A stretch of DNA of 18,545 nucleotides from Phocaeicola_A sp963625535. GTDB lineage: Bacteria > Bacteroidota > Bacteroidia > Bacteroidales > Bacteroidaceae. The notes below the pieces were generated by a model. It did no database searches. It saw only the letters and a list, made by a program, of their open reading frames with translations, and was not told the DNA's origin. A program made the translations under genes and the position numbers. The stretch is from assembly GCA_963625535.1 (NCBI GenBank), contig CAVFUK010000134.1:1-18545 (forward strand), given 5' to 3'. Shown here piece after piece: positions 1 to 7,176 of the stretch (within the stretch, counting starts at the first letter, position 1; every line of letters begins with the position of its first letter).

Positions 1-228
1 ACGCTGAGTCTCGGGGTCGGCAGCCATCTTCGCCATGTCGGCCTGATAGTCGTCGCCGATGTATTCATAGTAACTGAACAGGTAACCATCCTTGTAGTAG
101 ATACTGTAGTTGCGGATGTTGCAGTCGTAAATGGTCTTCAACACCGACGGCCACACAGCCGCATGCAGTTTCTTGTACTCCTCCAGTTTGCCCGGAGCCA
201 CTCCTATTACACTTCCGTATCTTTTCAT
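1..228 (-). CDS. L-rhamnose mutarotase family protein (YiiL/RhaM, DUF718), partial
   Basis: Members of this family interconvert the alpha and beta anomers of L-rhamnose or related deoxy-sugars so that the isomerase receives the right form. The visible 76 residues begin MKRYGSVIGVAPGK and continue with His22, Trp26 and Tyr41; His22 and Tyr41 fall where the active-site residues of E. coli RhaM lie. The family is about 105 residues long, so roughly 30 C-terminal residues lie beyond the left edge. It starts 29 bp downstream of the LysM glucosaminidase on the same strand and may be cotranscribed with it. No rhamnose genes are visible; fucI-fucP lie about 9.6 kb away, so fucose is a possible substrate, but that is inference. 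The family call is firm and the sugar is not. Confidence 0.85.
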   Translation of the reverse strand, partial: MKRYGSVIGVAPGKLEEYKKLHAAVWPSVLKTIYDCNIRNYSIYYKDGYLFSYYEYIGDDYQADMAKMAADPETQR

Positions 229-257
229 TTCGTATTTGGTTTTATTGTTTAAAGTCT

Positions 258-1136
258 TTATCGCAACCGAACATAGTCGCCCACCTTCACGGCCTTGTCG
301 GCATAAGCCTTGTTCAGCTTGTAGAGCGACTTCAGCCGTATGCCATACTTTTGTGAGATGGTGTACATCGACTCACCAGCCTCCACACGATGGATGATGT
401 TCGGCTTCAATGCCTTGGAGTGTTTCTTCTCCAGGTAGATGATGTCGCCCGCTTGCAAGGTATATCCCTTATAGAGGTCGTTGTACTTCCGCAGTTTACG
501 TTTAGAGATATCGAACTCATCCGAGAGTGCCTCGAAGGTATCGCCTTGTCGGGCGATGACGTAGAGCAACTTGTTGGCCAAGTAGGTTTGGTGAGGTACG
601 AAGGTGTCGGGATGCTTCTGTCCCGCCTTGGTGTCGTACTTCTGCAGGTCATAGAGTTCGATGAGGTGAATGAGGGAGGAAGCGTAGGTAGGGCTGGTGG
701 CATAGCCTGCCTTCTTCAGTCCGTGTGCCCACCCCTTGTAGTCGGTGCTCTTCAGTTTGAACAATGCGGCATAGCGGCTGCTGTTCACCAAGAACCGCGA
801 ATGGTCCTCGTACGACTCACGGGCGTTGGCGTACACCCGGAAGCACTCATCCTTGGCATCGTCGTCGAAGCGGGTAGTCTTGCCTCGCCAGTTGCCACCG
901 CACTTGATGCCGAAGTGGTTGTTCGACTTGCGGGTCAGCTCGCTCTGCCCTGCCCCGCTCTCGAGCAACCCCTGTGCCAGCGTGATGCTAGCCGGTATCT
1001 TGTAGCGTTTCATCTGCTCGATGGCGATGTCCTTATATTTATGGATATACTCCTCGTACCGTTTGTTGCGGGTCTGCGCCACCGTCGTCAGCAGGCCGAC
1101 CAGCAAGAGTCCAAGAAGCAAGCCGTATCTTTTCAT
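258..1136 (-). CDS. Secreted glucosaminidase (GH73-type) with two C-terminal LysM repeats
   Basis: This is a predicted cell-wall hydrolase that cleaves peptidoglycan glycan chains next to N-acetylglucosamine. The 292-residue protein opens with a signal peptide (MKRYG, then a Leu-rich core to about residue 20). A FlgJ/GH73-like glucosaminidase domain follows at about 30-180; LLESG places the candidate catalytic Glu at 58, and NNHFGIKC is typical of the family. Two LysM peptidoglycan-binding repeats occupy about 192-238 and 249-292. The reading frame extends 15 codons further upstream (to 1181), but those residues are polar and would bury the signal peptide, so the ATG at 1136 is chosen. It acts in the periplasm or at the envelope, for example in wall remodelling or cell separation; the exact role cannot be told. 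The mutarotase gene follows 29 bp downstream. Confidence 0.9.
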   Translation of the reverse strand: MKRYGLLLGLLLVGLLTTVAQTRNKRYEEYIHKYKDIAIEQMKRYKIPASITLAQGLLESGAGQSELTRKSNNHFGIKCGGNWRGKTTRFDDDAKDECFRVYANARESYEDHSRFLVNSSRYAALFKLKSTDYKGWAHGLKKAGYATSPTYASSLIHLIELYDLQKYDTKAGQKHPDTFVPHQTYLANKLLYVIARQGDTFEALSDEFDISKRKLRKYNDLYKGYTLQAGDIIYLEKKHSKALKPNIIHRVEAGESMYTISQKYGIRLKSLYKLNKAYADKAVKVGDYVRLR

Positions 1137-1250
1137 TCCAATCTTCTTATTGAGTACACAAAAGAACGAAAAAGAAGACAATCTTCCAAATTCTGAAAGG
1201 ATATAAAATCAACAAAAGCATGAACGTTACTTCCCTATTCTATATTTTTC

Positions 1251-1258
1251 CAAAGTTA
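1251..1258 (-). promoter_or_regulatory. Possible -7 element upstream of the glucosaminidase gene
   Basis: Read on the minus strand this is TAACTTTG, a match to the Bacteroidetes -7 box TAnnTTTG. It lies about 115 bp upstream of the chosen start. No -33 TTTG is visible at 19-21 bp spacing, so support is weak. Confidence 0.35.
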
Positions 1259-1327
1259 CTTGTTGCTTTCAACGATTGTCGTTATCTTCGCCTACCACAT
1301 TAATATAAAATATTATGAATGTCGGCC

Positions 1328-1358
1328 AATCACATGTTCCCTTTTGGAACATGTGGTT
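1328..1358 (+). promoter_or_regulatory. Perfect inverted repeat upstream of cdd
   Basis: CACATGTTCC (1331-1340) and GGAACATGTG (1346-1355) form a 10-bp perfect inverted repeat around the 5-base loop CTTTT. A T-G wobble and two more A-T pairs extend it to 1328-1358. It ends about 48 bp before the chosen cdd start. No T-run follows, so it does not look like a classical terminator in the plus direction. It could be a dyad operator or a hairpin in the cdd leader. I see no clear TAnnTTTG box for cdd. Confidence 0.5.
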
Positions 1359-1406
1359 AATAATAGTGACAAAGGAGTAATGAATTTAAATCAATCACTG
1401 AATACC

Positions 1407-1883
1407 ATGAAAGAGATTATCCACGAATGCAAAGTCTATTTATATAGATATGAAGAGCTCACGGAGGCGGAGCGGGAACTGGTGAACCGCGCCAAGGAGG
1501 CGACCAAGAACAGTTATGCGCCCTACTCGAAGTTCCATGTGGGAGCGGCGGTGCGGCTAGCCGACGGGAGCATCGTCACGGGCAGCAACCAGGAGAACGC
1601 GGCCTATCCGTCGGGACTCTGCGCCGAACGCACCACACTGTTCTATGCCAACGCACACTGTCCGAACACGGCCGTGGAGATGCTAGCCATTGCCGCGCAC
1701 AACGGAACGGGGTTCACCGAGAAACCCGTCTCTCCCTGCGGAGCCTGCCGACAAGTGATACTGGAGACAGAATGCCGGTTCCGTCACCCCGTCCGCATAC
1801 TGCTCTACGGCACCACGGGAGTGTACGTGGTGGAGAGCGTACGCGACCTGCTGCCGCTGTCGTTTACCGACGAGCAACTATAA
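1407..1883 (+). CDS. cdd: Cytidine deaminase
   Basis: This enzyme deaminates cytidine and deoxycytidine to uridine and deoxyuridine in cytoplasmic pyrimidine salvage. The 158-residue length is typical of the small homotetrameric class. The zinc site is intact: CAER gives Cys72 with the catalytic Glu74, and PCGACRQ gives Cys111 and Cys114. NQENAAYPSG (61-70) is also a conserved family segment. The start at 1407 (MKEIIHECK) gives the usual family length. An in-frame ATG at 1380 adds nine residues and has AAAGGAG before it but only two bases of spacing, and the frame stays open to 1260; these are less likely starts. Its last 29 bases plus the two following bases are duplicated just downstream. 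It converges on dnaJ. Confidence 0.93.
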   Translation: MKEIIHECKVYLYRYEELTEAERELVNRAKEATKNSYAPYSKFHVGAAVRLADGSIVTGSNQENAAYPSGLCAERTTLFYANAHCPNTAVEMLAIAAHNGTGFTEKPVSPCGACRQVILETECRFRHPVRILLYGTTGVYVVESVRDLLPLSFTDEQL

Positions 1884-1950
1884 AGGACAGGGTACAAGTC
1901 GTGGAACCCCGAGCAACCACGCTGTCGTTTACCGACGAGCAACTATAAAG
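1855..1950. repeat. 31-bp perfect direct repeat duplicating the end of cdd
   Basis: Positions 1855-1885 and 1920-1950 are identical over 31 bases, offset by 65 bp. The first copy encodes the last residues of cytidine deaminase (SFTDEQL and stop) plus two bases; the second lies in non-coding DNA. The 34 bp between them have no obvious relation to the repeat. The identity shows no mutations, which points to a fairly recent event. Confidence 0.9.
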
Positions 1951-1962
1951 AAACATAGCTTC

Positions 1963-1999
1963 TATCGGTGGGTAACTTCCTTGCGGACACCTTCCGATA
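1963..1999. terminator. Possible hairpin between the convergent cdd and dnaJ genes
   Basis: TATCGG (1963-1968) pairs with CCGATA (1994-1999). An inner GGT/ACC stem (1971-1973 with 1989-1991) is separated from it by a T-T mismatch and a G-T wobble. No run of T follows in either direction. It may help end cdd or dnaJ transcripts, but the evidence is only the inverted repeat. Confidence 0.3.
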
Positions 2000-2038
2000 A
2001 AAGCCATGAAACAACTAACTTACGCTATACTGATTGCG

Positions 2039-2054
2039 GGCGCGAGGACGCGCC
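2039..2054 (-). terminator. GC-rich hairpin directly after the dnaJ stop codon
   Basis: GGCGCG (2039-2044) and CGCGCC (2049-2054) form a perfect 6-bp stem with a 4-base loop, touching the dnaJ stop codon at 2055-2057. There is no T-run beyond it on the minus strand, so this is a stem-loop of uncertain function at the end of the grpE-dnaJ transcript. Confidence 0.35.
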
Positions 2055-3242
2055 TTAATCGAACAGACTCTTGAACTTCTTGAAGATCTTCTCCTTGACA
2101 GAACTGTTTGGACGGAAGCTATCCGACTCCTCGAACTTCTCCAAGGTGCTCTTCTCGTCCTTGGTCAATGTCTCGGGCACGTATACGCTGACGTTCACCA
2201 GCAAATCGCCATTGCCGTAACCATTCACATCGGGCAGACCCTTACCACGCAGGCGGAGCACCTTGCCCGGCTGTGTGCCCGGCTCTATCTTCACCTTCAC
2301 CTTACTATTAACGGTAGGTATCTCCACCGAGCCACCTAAGGCTGCGGTCGGGAAGCTAAGCAACAGGTTATACACCAAGTCGTTCTCCTGACGGATAAGT
2401 TCGGGATGAGGTTTTTCAGTCACCTCAATCAGCAAATCGCCAGGCACACCATTGCGGCGACCCGCGTTACCTTTGCCGTGCATGGAGAGCTGCATGCCCT
2501 CGGCTACTCCGGCAGGGATCTTCACCTCTACCACCTCTTCGCCACGGACAACACCCTCGCCGGCGCACTCCTTACATTTATTCTTGATGATTTTACCTTC
2601 GCCACCACATTGCGGGCAGACGGACTGGGTCTGCACCATGCCGAAGATGCTCTTCTGCATGCGAACCACCGAACCGGTACCATGACAGTTGGAGCAGGTC
2701 TCCACACCGCTATTGCCCTCGGCACCCGTACCATGGCAGTGCGTACACTGCACGTATTTCTTCAGTTTGAACTTCTTGTTGGCTCCCTCGGCCACCTCTT
2801 TAAGGTCGAGCTCCACACGCACGCGCAAGTCCGACCCTCTATAACGACGTTGGTTCTGACTGCCTCCGCCGCCGAAACCGCTGAAGCCGCCAAAACCACC
2901 GCTATTACGTCCGCCGCCGAATATGTCGCCGAACATAGAGAATATGTCGTCCATGGACATTCCCTGTCCACTGCCGTATGAACCGCCAAAGCCGGAAGAT
3001 CCGTTCACACCCTCGGGACCGAACTGGTCGTAACGGGCACGCTTATCGGGGTTACTCAACACATCGTACGCCTCGGCAGCCTCCTTAAACTTGTCCTCGG
3101 CCTCTTTCTTCTCGGCCTCTGACGCCTGCTGCCACTTGTCGGGATGCCACTTGATGGCCATCTTCCGATAGGCTTTCTTTATCTCATCCGCGGTGGCCGT
3201 CTTCGCCACCTCCAGCACTTCGTAATAGTCTCTTTTTGCCAT
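2055..3242 (-). CDS. dnaJ: Chaperone protein DnaJ (Hsp40)
   Basis: DnaJ is the cytoplasmic co-chaperone that delivers unfolded clients to DnaK and stimulates its ATPase. The 395-residue protein has the full class I layout: a J domain at 1-70 with the HPD triad at 33-35, and a Gly/Phe-rich linker at about 74-128. The zinc domain has four Cys-x-x-Cys pairs (166/169, 183/186, 209/212 and 223/226), each in a CxxCxGxG-like motif (the fourth is CKECAGEG). Two beta-domains bind clients towards the C-terminus. It follows grpE by 33 bp on the same strand, so the two form one operon; dnaK is not in the window. No CIRCE-type heat-shock operator was noticed. Confidence 0.97.
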   Translation of the reverse strand: MAKRDYYEVLEVAKTATADEIKKAYRKMAIKWHPDKWQQASEAEKKEAEDKFKEAAEAYDVLSNPDKRARYDQFGPEGVNGSSGFGGSYGSGQGMSMDDIFSMFGDIFGGGRNSGGFGGFSGFGGGGSQNQRRYRGSDLRVRVELDLKEVAEGANKKFKLKKYVQCTHCHGTGAEGNSGVETCSNCHGTGSVVRMQKSIFGMVQTQSVCPQCGGEGKIIKNKCKECAGEGVVRGEEVVEVKIPAGVAEGMQLSMHGKGNAGRRNGVPGDLLIEVTEKPHPELIRQENDLVYNLLLSFPTAALGGSVEIPTVNSKVKVKIEPGTQPGKVLRLRGKGLPDVNGYGNGDLLVNVSVYVPETLTKDEKSTLEKFEESDSFRPNSSVKEKIFKKFKSLFD

Positions 3243-3275
3243 AATCTTCCGTTAAGGTTCTGATGGGTGATGTGG

Positions 3276-3857
3276 TTATTGTGCCACGGCGACTTTCGCG
3301 TGGCGAATCACCTTGTCGTTCAGTGTGTAGCCAGTCTGCACACAATCCAATATCTTGCCTTTCTGGTCCTCGCTGGGAGCCGGTATCATAGCTATCGCCT
3401 CGTGATAGTCGGTGTCGAACTCCTTGCCTTCGGTCTCAATCGGCTTGAGTCCTTGCTGCGACAGCACCTTCAGGAACTTACCGTGTATCAGCTCCACGCC
3501 TTCGGTCAACGCCTTGGCGTCCTCGGACTTCTGCATGTTCTGCAGGGCGCGCTCCAAGTCGTCGAGCACAGGCAGTATGTCCGTTATCACCCGCTCGCTG
3601 GCATTCTTTATCAGTTCGCTCTTCTCTTTCAGGGTACGTTTGCGATAGTTGTCGAACTCCGCCGACAGACGGAGGTACTTATCTTGCATCGAAGCTTTCT
3701 CTTCCTCGGCCTTGGCCAACTGTTGCTTCAACTGCTCCTCTTCCGAAAGTTCCGGTTGTTCCTGATTCTCCTCAGCCTTGGGTTCCTCTTGCGTGGACTC
3801 TTCCGACTGTTGGTTCAGTACTTCCTCTTCCAGTTGTTCTTTTTCTGTTTGGTCCAT
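3276..3857 (-). CDS. grpE: GrpE nucleotide exchange factor
   Basis: GrpE is the cytoplasmic nucleotide-exchange factor for DnaK and works with the DnaJ encoded next to it. The 193-residue protein has a long acidic, Glu/Gln-rich N-terminal coiled coil (about 1-80), then the conserved segment AEFDNYRKRT, and a C-terminal beta domain ending DKVIRHAKVAVAQ, as is usual in the family. The frame also permits a start at 3896, adding 13 residues (MSNHHKHQRRNNN). I chose 3857 because AAAGGAG stands about ten bases before that ATG and the extra residues are basic and His-rich, unlike the rest of the N-terminus. The longer form cannot be excluded. Confidence 0.95.
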   Translation of the reverse strand: MDQTEKEQLEEEVLNQQSEESTQEEPKAEENQEQPELSEEEQLKQQLAKAEEEKASMQDKYLRLSAEFDNYRKRTLKEKSELIKNASERVITDILPVLDDLERALQNMQKSEDAKALTEGVELIHGKFLKVLSQQGLKPIETEGKEFDTDYHEAIAMIPAPSEDQKGKILDCVQTGYTLNDKVIRHAKVAVAQ

Positions 3858-3963
3858 ATTGTTGTTTCTCCTTTGATGCTTATGATGATTACTCATACTT
3901 CTAAATAGTTTGAAATTATCTAGCGCACAACAAATAGTTTGCCATTCGGCTACGTTGCCTCCA

Positions 3964-3971
3964 CAAACTTA
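3964..3971 (-). promoter_or_regulatory. Putative -7 element of the grpE-dnaJ operon
   Basis: On the minus strand this reads TAAGTTTG, matching TAnnTTTG. It lies about 107 bp before the chosen grpE start and about 70 bp before the alternative one. No good -33 TTTG is seen. The surrounding 13 bases (3964-3976) recur exactly at the nitroreductase operon promoter (15937-15949), which supports a promoter role. Confidence 0.5.
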
Positions 3972-4082
3972 GTAAATCAGCCCACGGGAGGAGATTATCT
4001 GCCACAATGACACCGACAGAGGGCCTCACGAACGGGAGAAACGGACAGATTCGCCCCCGACAAGCAAAAACAAGCGGTCATA

Positions 4083-4114
4083 TTTGGCCCAGTTTAGCAC
4101 TTTGGCTATCTTTG
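4083..4114 (+). promoter_or_regulatory. Bacteroidetes-type promoter of the ABC-F gene
   Basis: A -33 TTTG (4083-4086) is followed after 20 bp by the -7 box TATCTTTG (4107-4114), a good fit to the Bacteroidetes primary sigma factor consensus. Transcription would begin near 4121, downstream of the upstream ATG at 4007, which fixes the true start at 4163. Confidence 0.7.
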
Positions 4115-4162
4115 CACGTTAGTAGATACATATATAAACATATAATAATAGGTAAAGAAGAC

Positions 4163-5782
4163 ATGATCACAGTAACGAACTTGGCAATTCAATTCGGTAA
4201 AAGGGTTTTGTATAACGATGTAAACTTGAAGTTCACGAACGGCAACATCTATGGCGTCATCGGCGCCAACGGTGCCGGCAAGTCAACCTTCCTCCGCGCC
4301 ATATCCGGAGAGTTGGAGCCCACAAAGGGCAGTGTGACACTGGGCCCGGGCGAGCGCCTCTCGGTCCTCTCACAAGACCACTTCAAGTGGGACGACCACA
4401 CGGTGATGGATACCGTGATGATGGGACACACGGTGTTGTGGGACATCATGAAGCAACGCGAGGCCCTCTATGCCAAAACGGACTTCACAGATGAAGACGG
4501 ACTGAAGGTATCTGAACTGGAAGAGAAGTTTGCCGAGCTCGACGGATGGAACGCCGAGAGCGACGCGGCAGCCCTGCTGAGCGGCCTTGGCATTGCCGAG
4601 GACAAGCACTACATACTGATGGGTGAGCTCAGCGGTAAGGAGAAAGTGCGCGTAATGTTGGCACAGGCCCTCTACGGAAACCCGGACAACCTGCTGCTCG
4701 ACGAGCCTACCAACGACTTGGACATGGAGACCGTGATGTGGTTGGAGGACTACCTCTCGAACTTCGAGCACACAGTGTTGGTGGTGAGCCACGACCGCCA
4801 CTTCCTCGACTCTGTCTGCACACACACCGTCGACATCGATTACGGCAAGATAAACCTGTTTGCCGGCAACTATAGCTTCTGGTACGAGAGCAGCCAGCTG
4901 GCGCTGCGTCAGCAACAGAACCAGAAGGCCAAGGCCGAGGAGAAGAAGAAAGAGCTGGAGGAGTTCATCCGCCGATTCTCAGCCAACGTAGCCAAGAGCA
5001 AGCAGACCACCAGCCGCAAGAAGATGCTGGAGAAGCTGAACATCGAGGAGATCAAACCCTCGTCGCGCAAATACCCTGGCATCATCTTCACCCCCGAGCG
5101 CGAGCCGGGCAACCAGATACTGGAAGTGTCGGGTCTGCGCGCAGTGACCGAGGACGGCACGGTACTGTTCAACGATGTGAACTTCAACGTGGAGAAGGGT
5201 GACAAGATAGTGTTCCTAAGCCACAACCCGCGTGCCATGACGGCGCTGTTCGAGATTATCAACGGCAACCAGAAGCCGGCTGCCGGACACTATAACTGGG
5301 GAGTGACCATCACCACGGCGTATCTGCCGCTGGACAACACCTCGTTCTTCAACTGCGACCTCAACCTGGTGGACTGGCTCAGCCAGTTCGGCGAGGGCAA
5401 CGAGGTGTACATGAAGGGATTCCTGGGCCGTATGCTCTTCTCGGGCGAGGAGGTGCTGAAGAAAGTGAACGTGCTCTCAGGAGGCGAGAAGATGCGTTGT
5501 ATGATTGCACGCATGCAGCTGAAGAACGCCAACTGCCTGATACTGGACACACCGACGAACCACCTCGACCTGGAGTCTATCCAAGCCTTCAACAACAACC
5601 TGAAGACGTACAAGGGCAACATCCTCTTCTCCTCGCACGACCACGAGTTCATCGAGACGGTGGCCAACCGCATCATCGAGCTGACACCCAACGGCATCAT
5701 CGACAAGATGATGACTTACGACGAGTACATCAGCAGCGACCACATCAAAGAGATGCGCGCCCGCATGTATAACCAAGCATAA
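4163..5782 (+). CDS. ABC-F family ATPase, YbiT-like, with a degenerate second ATP site
   Basis: ABC-F proteins are soluble twin-ATPase proteins that bind the ribosomal E site and adjust translation; they have no membrane domain. The 539-residue protein resembles E. coli YbiT. NBD1 has a normal Walker A (GANGAGKST, 34-42) and Walker B with the catalytic Glu (LLLDEPTND, Glu181), but its signature is LSGKE (156-160) instead of LSGGE. A charged linker (about 250-305) fits the P-site tRNA-interaction motif. In NBD2, Walker A has become SHNPRAMTA (353-361; the key Lys is Met359) and Walker B reads LILDTPTNHLD, with Thr463 for the catalytic Glu, while its signature LSGGEK is intact. In a head-to-tail pair this leaves one complete ATP site. 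The start is fixed by the promoter at 4083-4114. No resistance role is evident. uraA follows after 23 bp. Confidence 0.93.
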   Translation: MITVTNLAIQFGKRVLYNDVNLKFTNGNIYGVIGANGAGKSTFLRAISGELEPTKGSVTLGPGERLSVLSQDHFKWDDHTVMDTVMMGHTVLWDIMKQREALYAKTDFTDEDGLKVSELEEKFAELDGWNAESDAAALLSGLGIAEDKHYILMGELSGKEKVRVMLAQALYGNPDNLLLDEPTNDLDMETVMWLEDYLSNFEHTVLVVSHDRHFLDSVCTHTVDIDYGKINLFAGNYSFWYESSQLALRQQQNQKAKAEEKKKELEEFIRRFSANVAKSKQTTSRKKMLEKLNIEEIKPSSRKYPGIIFTPEREPGNQILEVSGLRAVTEDGTVLFNDVNFNVEKGDKIVFLSHNPRAMTALFEIINGNQKPAAGHYNWGVTITTAYLPLDNTSFFNCDLNLVDWLSQFGEGNEVYMKGFLGRMLFSGEEVLKKVNVLSGGEKMRCMIARMQLKNANCLILDTPTNHLDLESIQAFNNNLKTYKGNILFSSHDHEFIETVANRIIELTPNGIIDKMMTYDEYISSDHIKEMRARMYNQA

Positions 5783-5805
5783 CCTTTTATTAAACCTCAT
5801 ATCGT

Positions 5806-7011
5806 ATGGCAAATACAGAAGAACTCTCTGCGGCGAAGAAGACCATCGTTGGTATTCAGTTTATGTTCGTCGCCTTCGGGGCCACCGTACTGGTGCCCCT
5901 GTTGGTGGGTATCAACCCGGCCACGGCACTGTTCACTGCCGGCATCGGTACCTACATCTTCCATCTTGTGACCAAGGGTAAAGTGCCTATTTACCTTGGC
6001 AGTTCGTTCGCATTCATCGCCCCCATCATCGCGGCATCGCAGCAGTGGGGATTGCCCGGCGCGTTGGCCGGACTGACGGGTGTGTCACTGGTCTACTTCA
6101 TCGTCAGCGCCCTGGTGAAGTGGGGCGGCAAGAAATTGCTCGACCGCCTCTTCCCGCCTGTCATCATCGGTCCGGTCATCATCCTCATCGGCCTCTCCCT
6201 CTCCGGCAGCGCCGTCGATATGGCCAAGACCAACTGGCTGCTGGCATTCATCAGCCTCATCACCGCCATCATCGTATTGCTGTTCGGCAAGGGACTGATG
6301 AAGCTGGTGCCTATCATCACCGGCGTCATCGTAGGCTACATTGTAGCTGTCTGCTTGGGCGACGTGGACTTCACCGAAGTGAAGGAAGCCGCATGGTTGG
6401 CTTGCCCGGTGACCTTCGACACCATCACACACTTCGAGTGGGGACCGTTCCTCTACATGATTCCCGTAGCCATCGCCCCGGTGCTGGAGCATATCGGCGA
6501 CGTGTACGTGGTGAGCGAGGTGGCGCAGAAAGACTTTGTGAAGGACCCCGGCCTGCATCGCACCATGTTGGGCGACGGATTGGCCTGCTTGGCATCAGCC
6601 TTCCTAGGCGGACCTCCAGAGACTACTTACTCCGAGGTGACCGGTGCCATGTCCATCACCAAGATTACCAGTCCGGTGGTGATACGCATCGCTGCGGGCG
6701 CGGCCATCGTATTCTCCGTGATGGGTAAGCTGAGCGCTCTGCTCCACTCCATCCCGCAGGCCGTGTTGGGTGGCATCATGCTGTTGCTCTTCGGTACCAT
6801 TGCCAGCGTGGGTGTGCAAAACCTGATTAACCACAAGGTGGACTTCAACGACACACGCAACGTCATCATCGTCTCCGTGATGCTGACCATGGGACTGGGC
6901 GGCGCCGTGCTCTCTGCCGGCACATTCGCCATCTCGGGCATCGGCCTGGCAGCCGTCATCGGTGTCATCTTGAACCTGGTGATTCCCCAGACGAAGAAGG
7001 AAAAAGCCTAA
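5806..7011 (+). CDS. uraA: Uracil permease (NCS2 family)
   Basis: This is a predicted inner-membrane uracil:proton symporter for pyrimidine salvage. The 401 residues are almost wholly hydrophobic, fitting the 14-segment UraA fold. Two family markers are clear. LEHIGD carries Glu228, which lines up with uracil-binding Glu241 of E. coli UraA. GGPPETTYSEVTG carries Glu277, which lines up with Glu290. KDPGLHRTMLGDGL is also a typical NCS2 segment. The gene begins 23 bp after the ABC-F stop with no promoter of its own visible, so it is probably read through from that promoter, and it ends before a strong terminator. It and cdd are both salvage genes but are not adjacent. Xanthine permeases share the fold, but the motifs favour uracil. 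Confidence 0.92.
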   Translation: MANTEELSAAKKTIVGIQFMFVAFGATVLVPLLVGINPATALFTAGIGTYIFHLVTKGKVPIYLGSSFAFIAPIIAASQQWGLPGALAGLTGVSLVYFIVSALVKWGGKKLLDRLFPPVIIGPVIILIGLSLSGSAVDMAKTNWLLAFISLITAIIVLLFGKGLMKLVPIITGVIVGYIVAVCLGDVDFTEVKEAAWLACPVTFDTITHFEWGPFLYMIPVAIAPVLEHIGDVYVVSEVAQKDFVKDPGLHRTMLGDGLACLASAFLGGPPETTYSEVTGAMSITKITSPVVIRIAAGAAIVFSVMGKLSALLHSIPQAVLGGIMLLLFGTIASVGVQNLINHKVDFNDTRNVIIVSVMLTMGLGGAVLSAGTFAISGIGLAAVIGVILNLVIPQTKKEKA

Positions 7012-7041
7012 ACATCGTTGCTCATCAACGACTACAGATAT

Positions 7042-7094
7042 CGGTCGTCAGACTGGACGGGGCACGTGCCCTACCGGTCTGACGACCGTTTTTT
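7042..7094 (+). terminator. Rho-independent terminator after uraA
   Basis: CGGTCGTCAGAC (7042-7053) pairs perfectly with GTCTGACGACCG (7077-7088). The stem continues inward by one wobble and two G-C pairs, and the loop contains the palindrome GGGCACGTGCCC (7060-7071), giving an almost continuous long hairpin. Six T follow (7089-7094). This closes the ABC-F/uraA unit. Confidence 0.9.
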
Positions 7095-7118
7095 ATGCAA
7101 AATCCTAATAAATGAGGA

Positions 7119-7150
7119 TTGACCCATAGCGGAGAGAAGCCGTACCTTTG
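7119..7150 (+). promoter_or_regulatory. Promoter of the TonB-dependent receptor gene
   Basis: The -7 box TACCTTTG (7143-7150) matches TAnnTTTG. An imperfect -33 element (TTGA, 7119-7122) lies 20 bp upstream. Transcription would start near 7157, about 20 bases before the ATG. The preceding terminator makes a separate promoter necessary. No Fur box was recognised. Confidence 0.6.
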
Positions 7151-7176
7151 CACCGTTTTTAATAGGTACACACAAT

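Noticed and set aside
215..1137. 15 identical bases at the starts of the mutarotase and glucosaminidase genes (215-229 and 1123-1137), both encoding MKRY
   Set aside because: A-rich starts such as ATGAAAAGATA are common in Bacteroidales genes, and the two proteins diverge at once after Gly5; no duplication is needed to explain it.
390..1196. Long open frame (268 codons) on the plus strand opposite the glucosaminidase
   Set aside because: It lies wholly antisense to a clear signal-peptide/GH73/LysM protein and its translation shows no recognisable domain; it is a shadow frame of GC-rich coding DNA.
2406..2981. 191-codon open frame on the plus strand opposite dnaJ
   Set aside because: The dnaJ frame has all four zinc motifs and the HPD triad; the opposite frame is His/Thr/Ala-rich without domain signals, as expected of an antisense shadow.
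4007..4162. 52-codon N-terminal extension of the ABC-F frame
   Set aside because: The promoter boxes at 4083-4114 lie inside it, and the family begins at MITVTNLAIQFG, so the extension is not translated.
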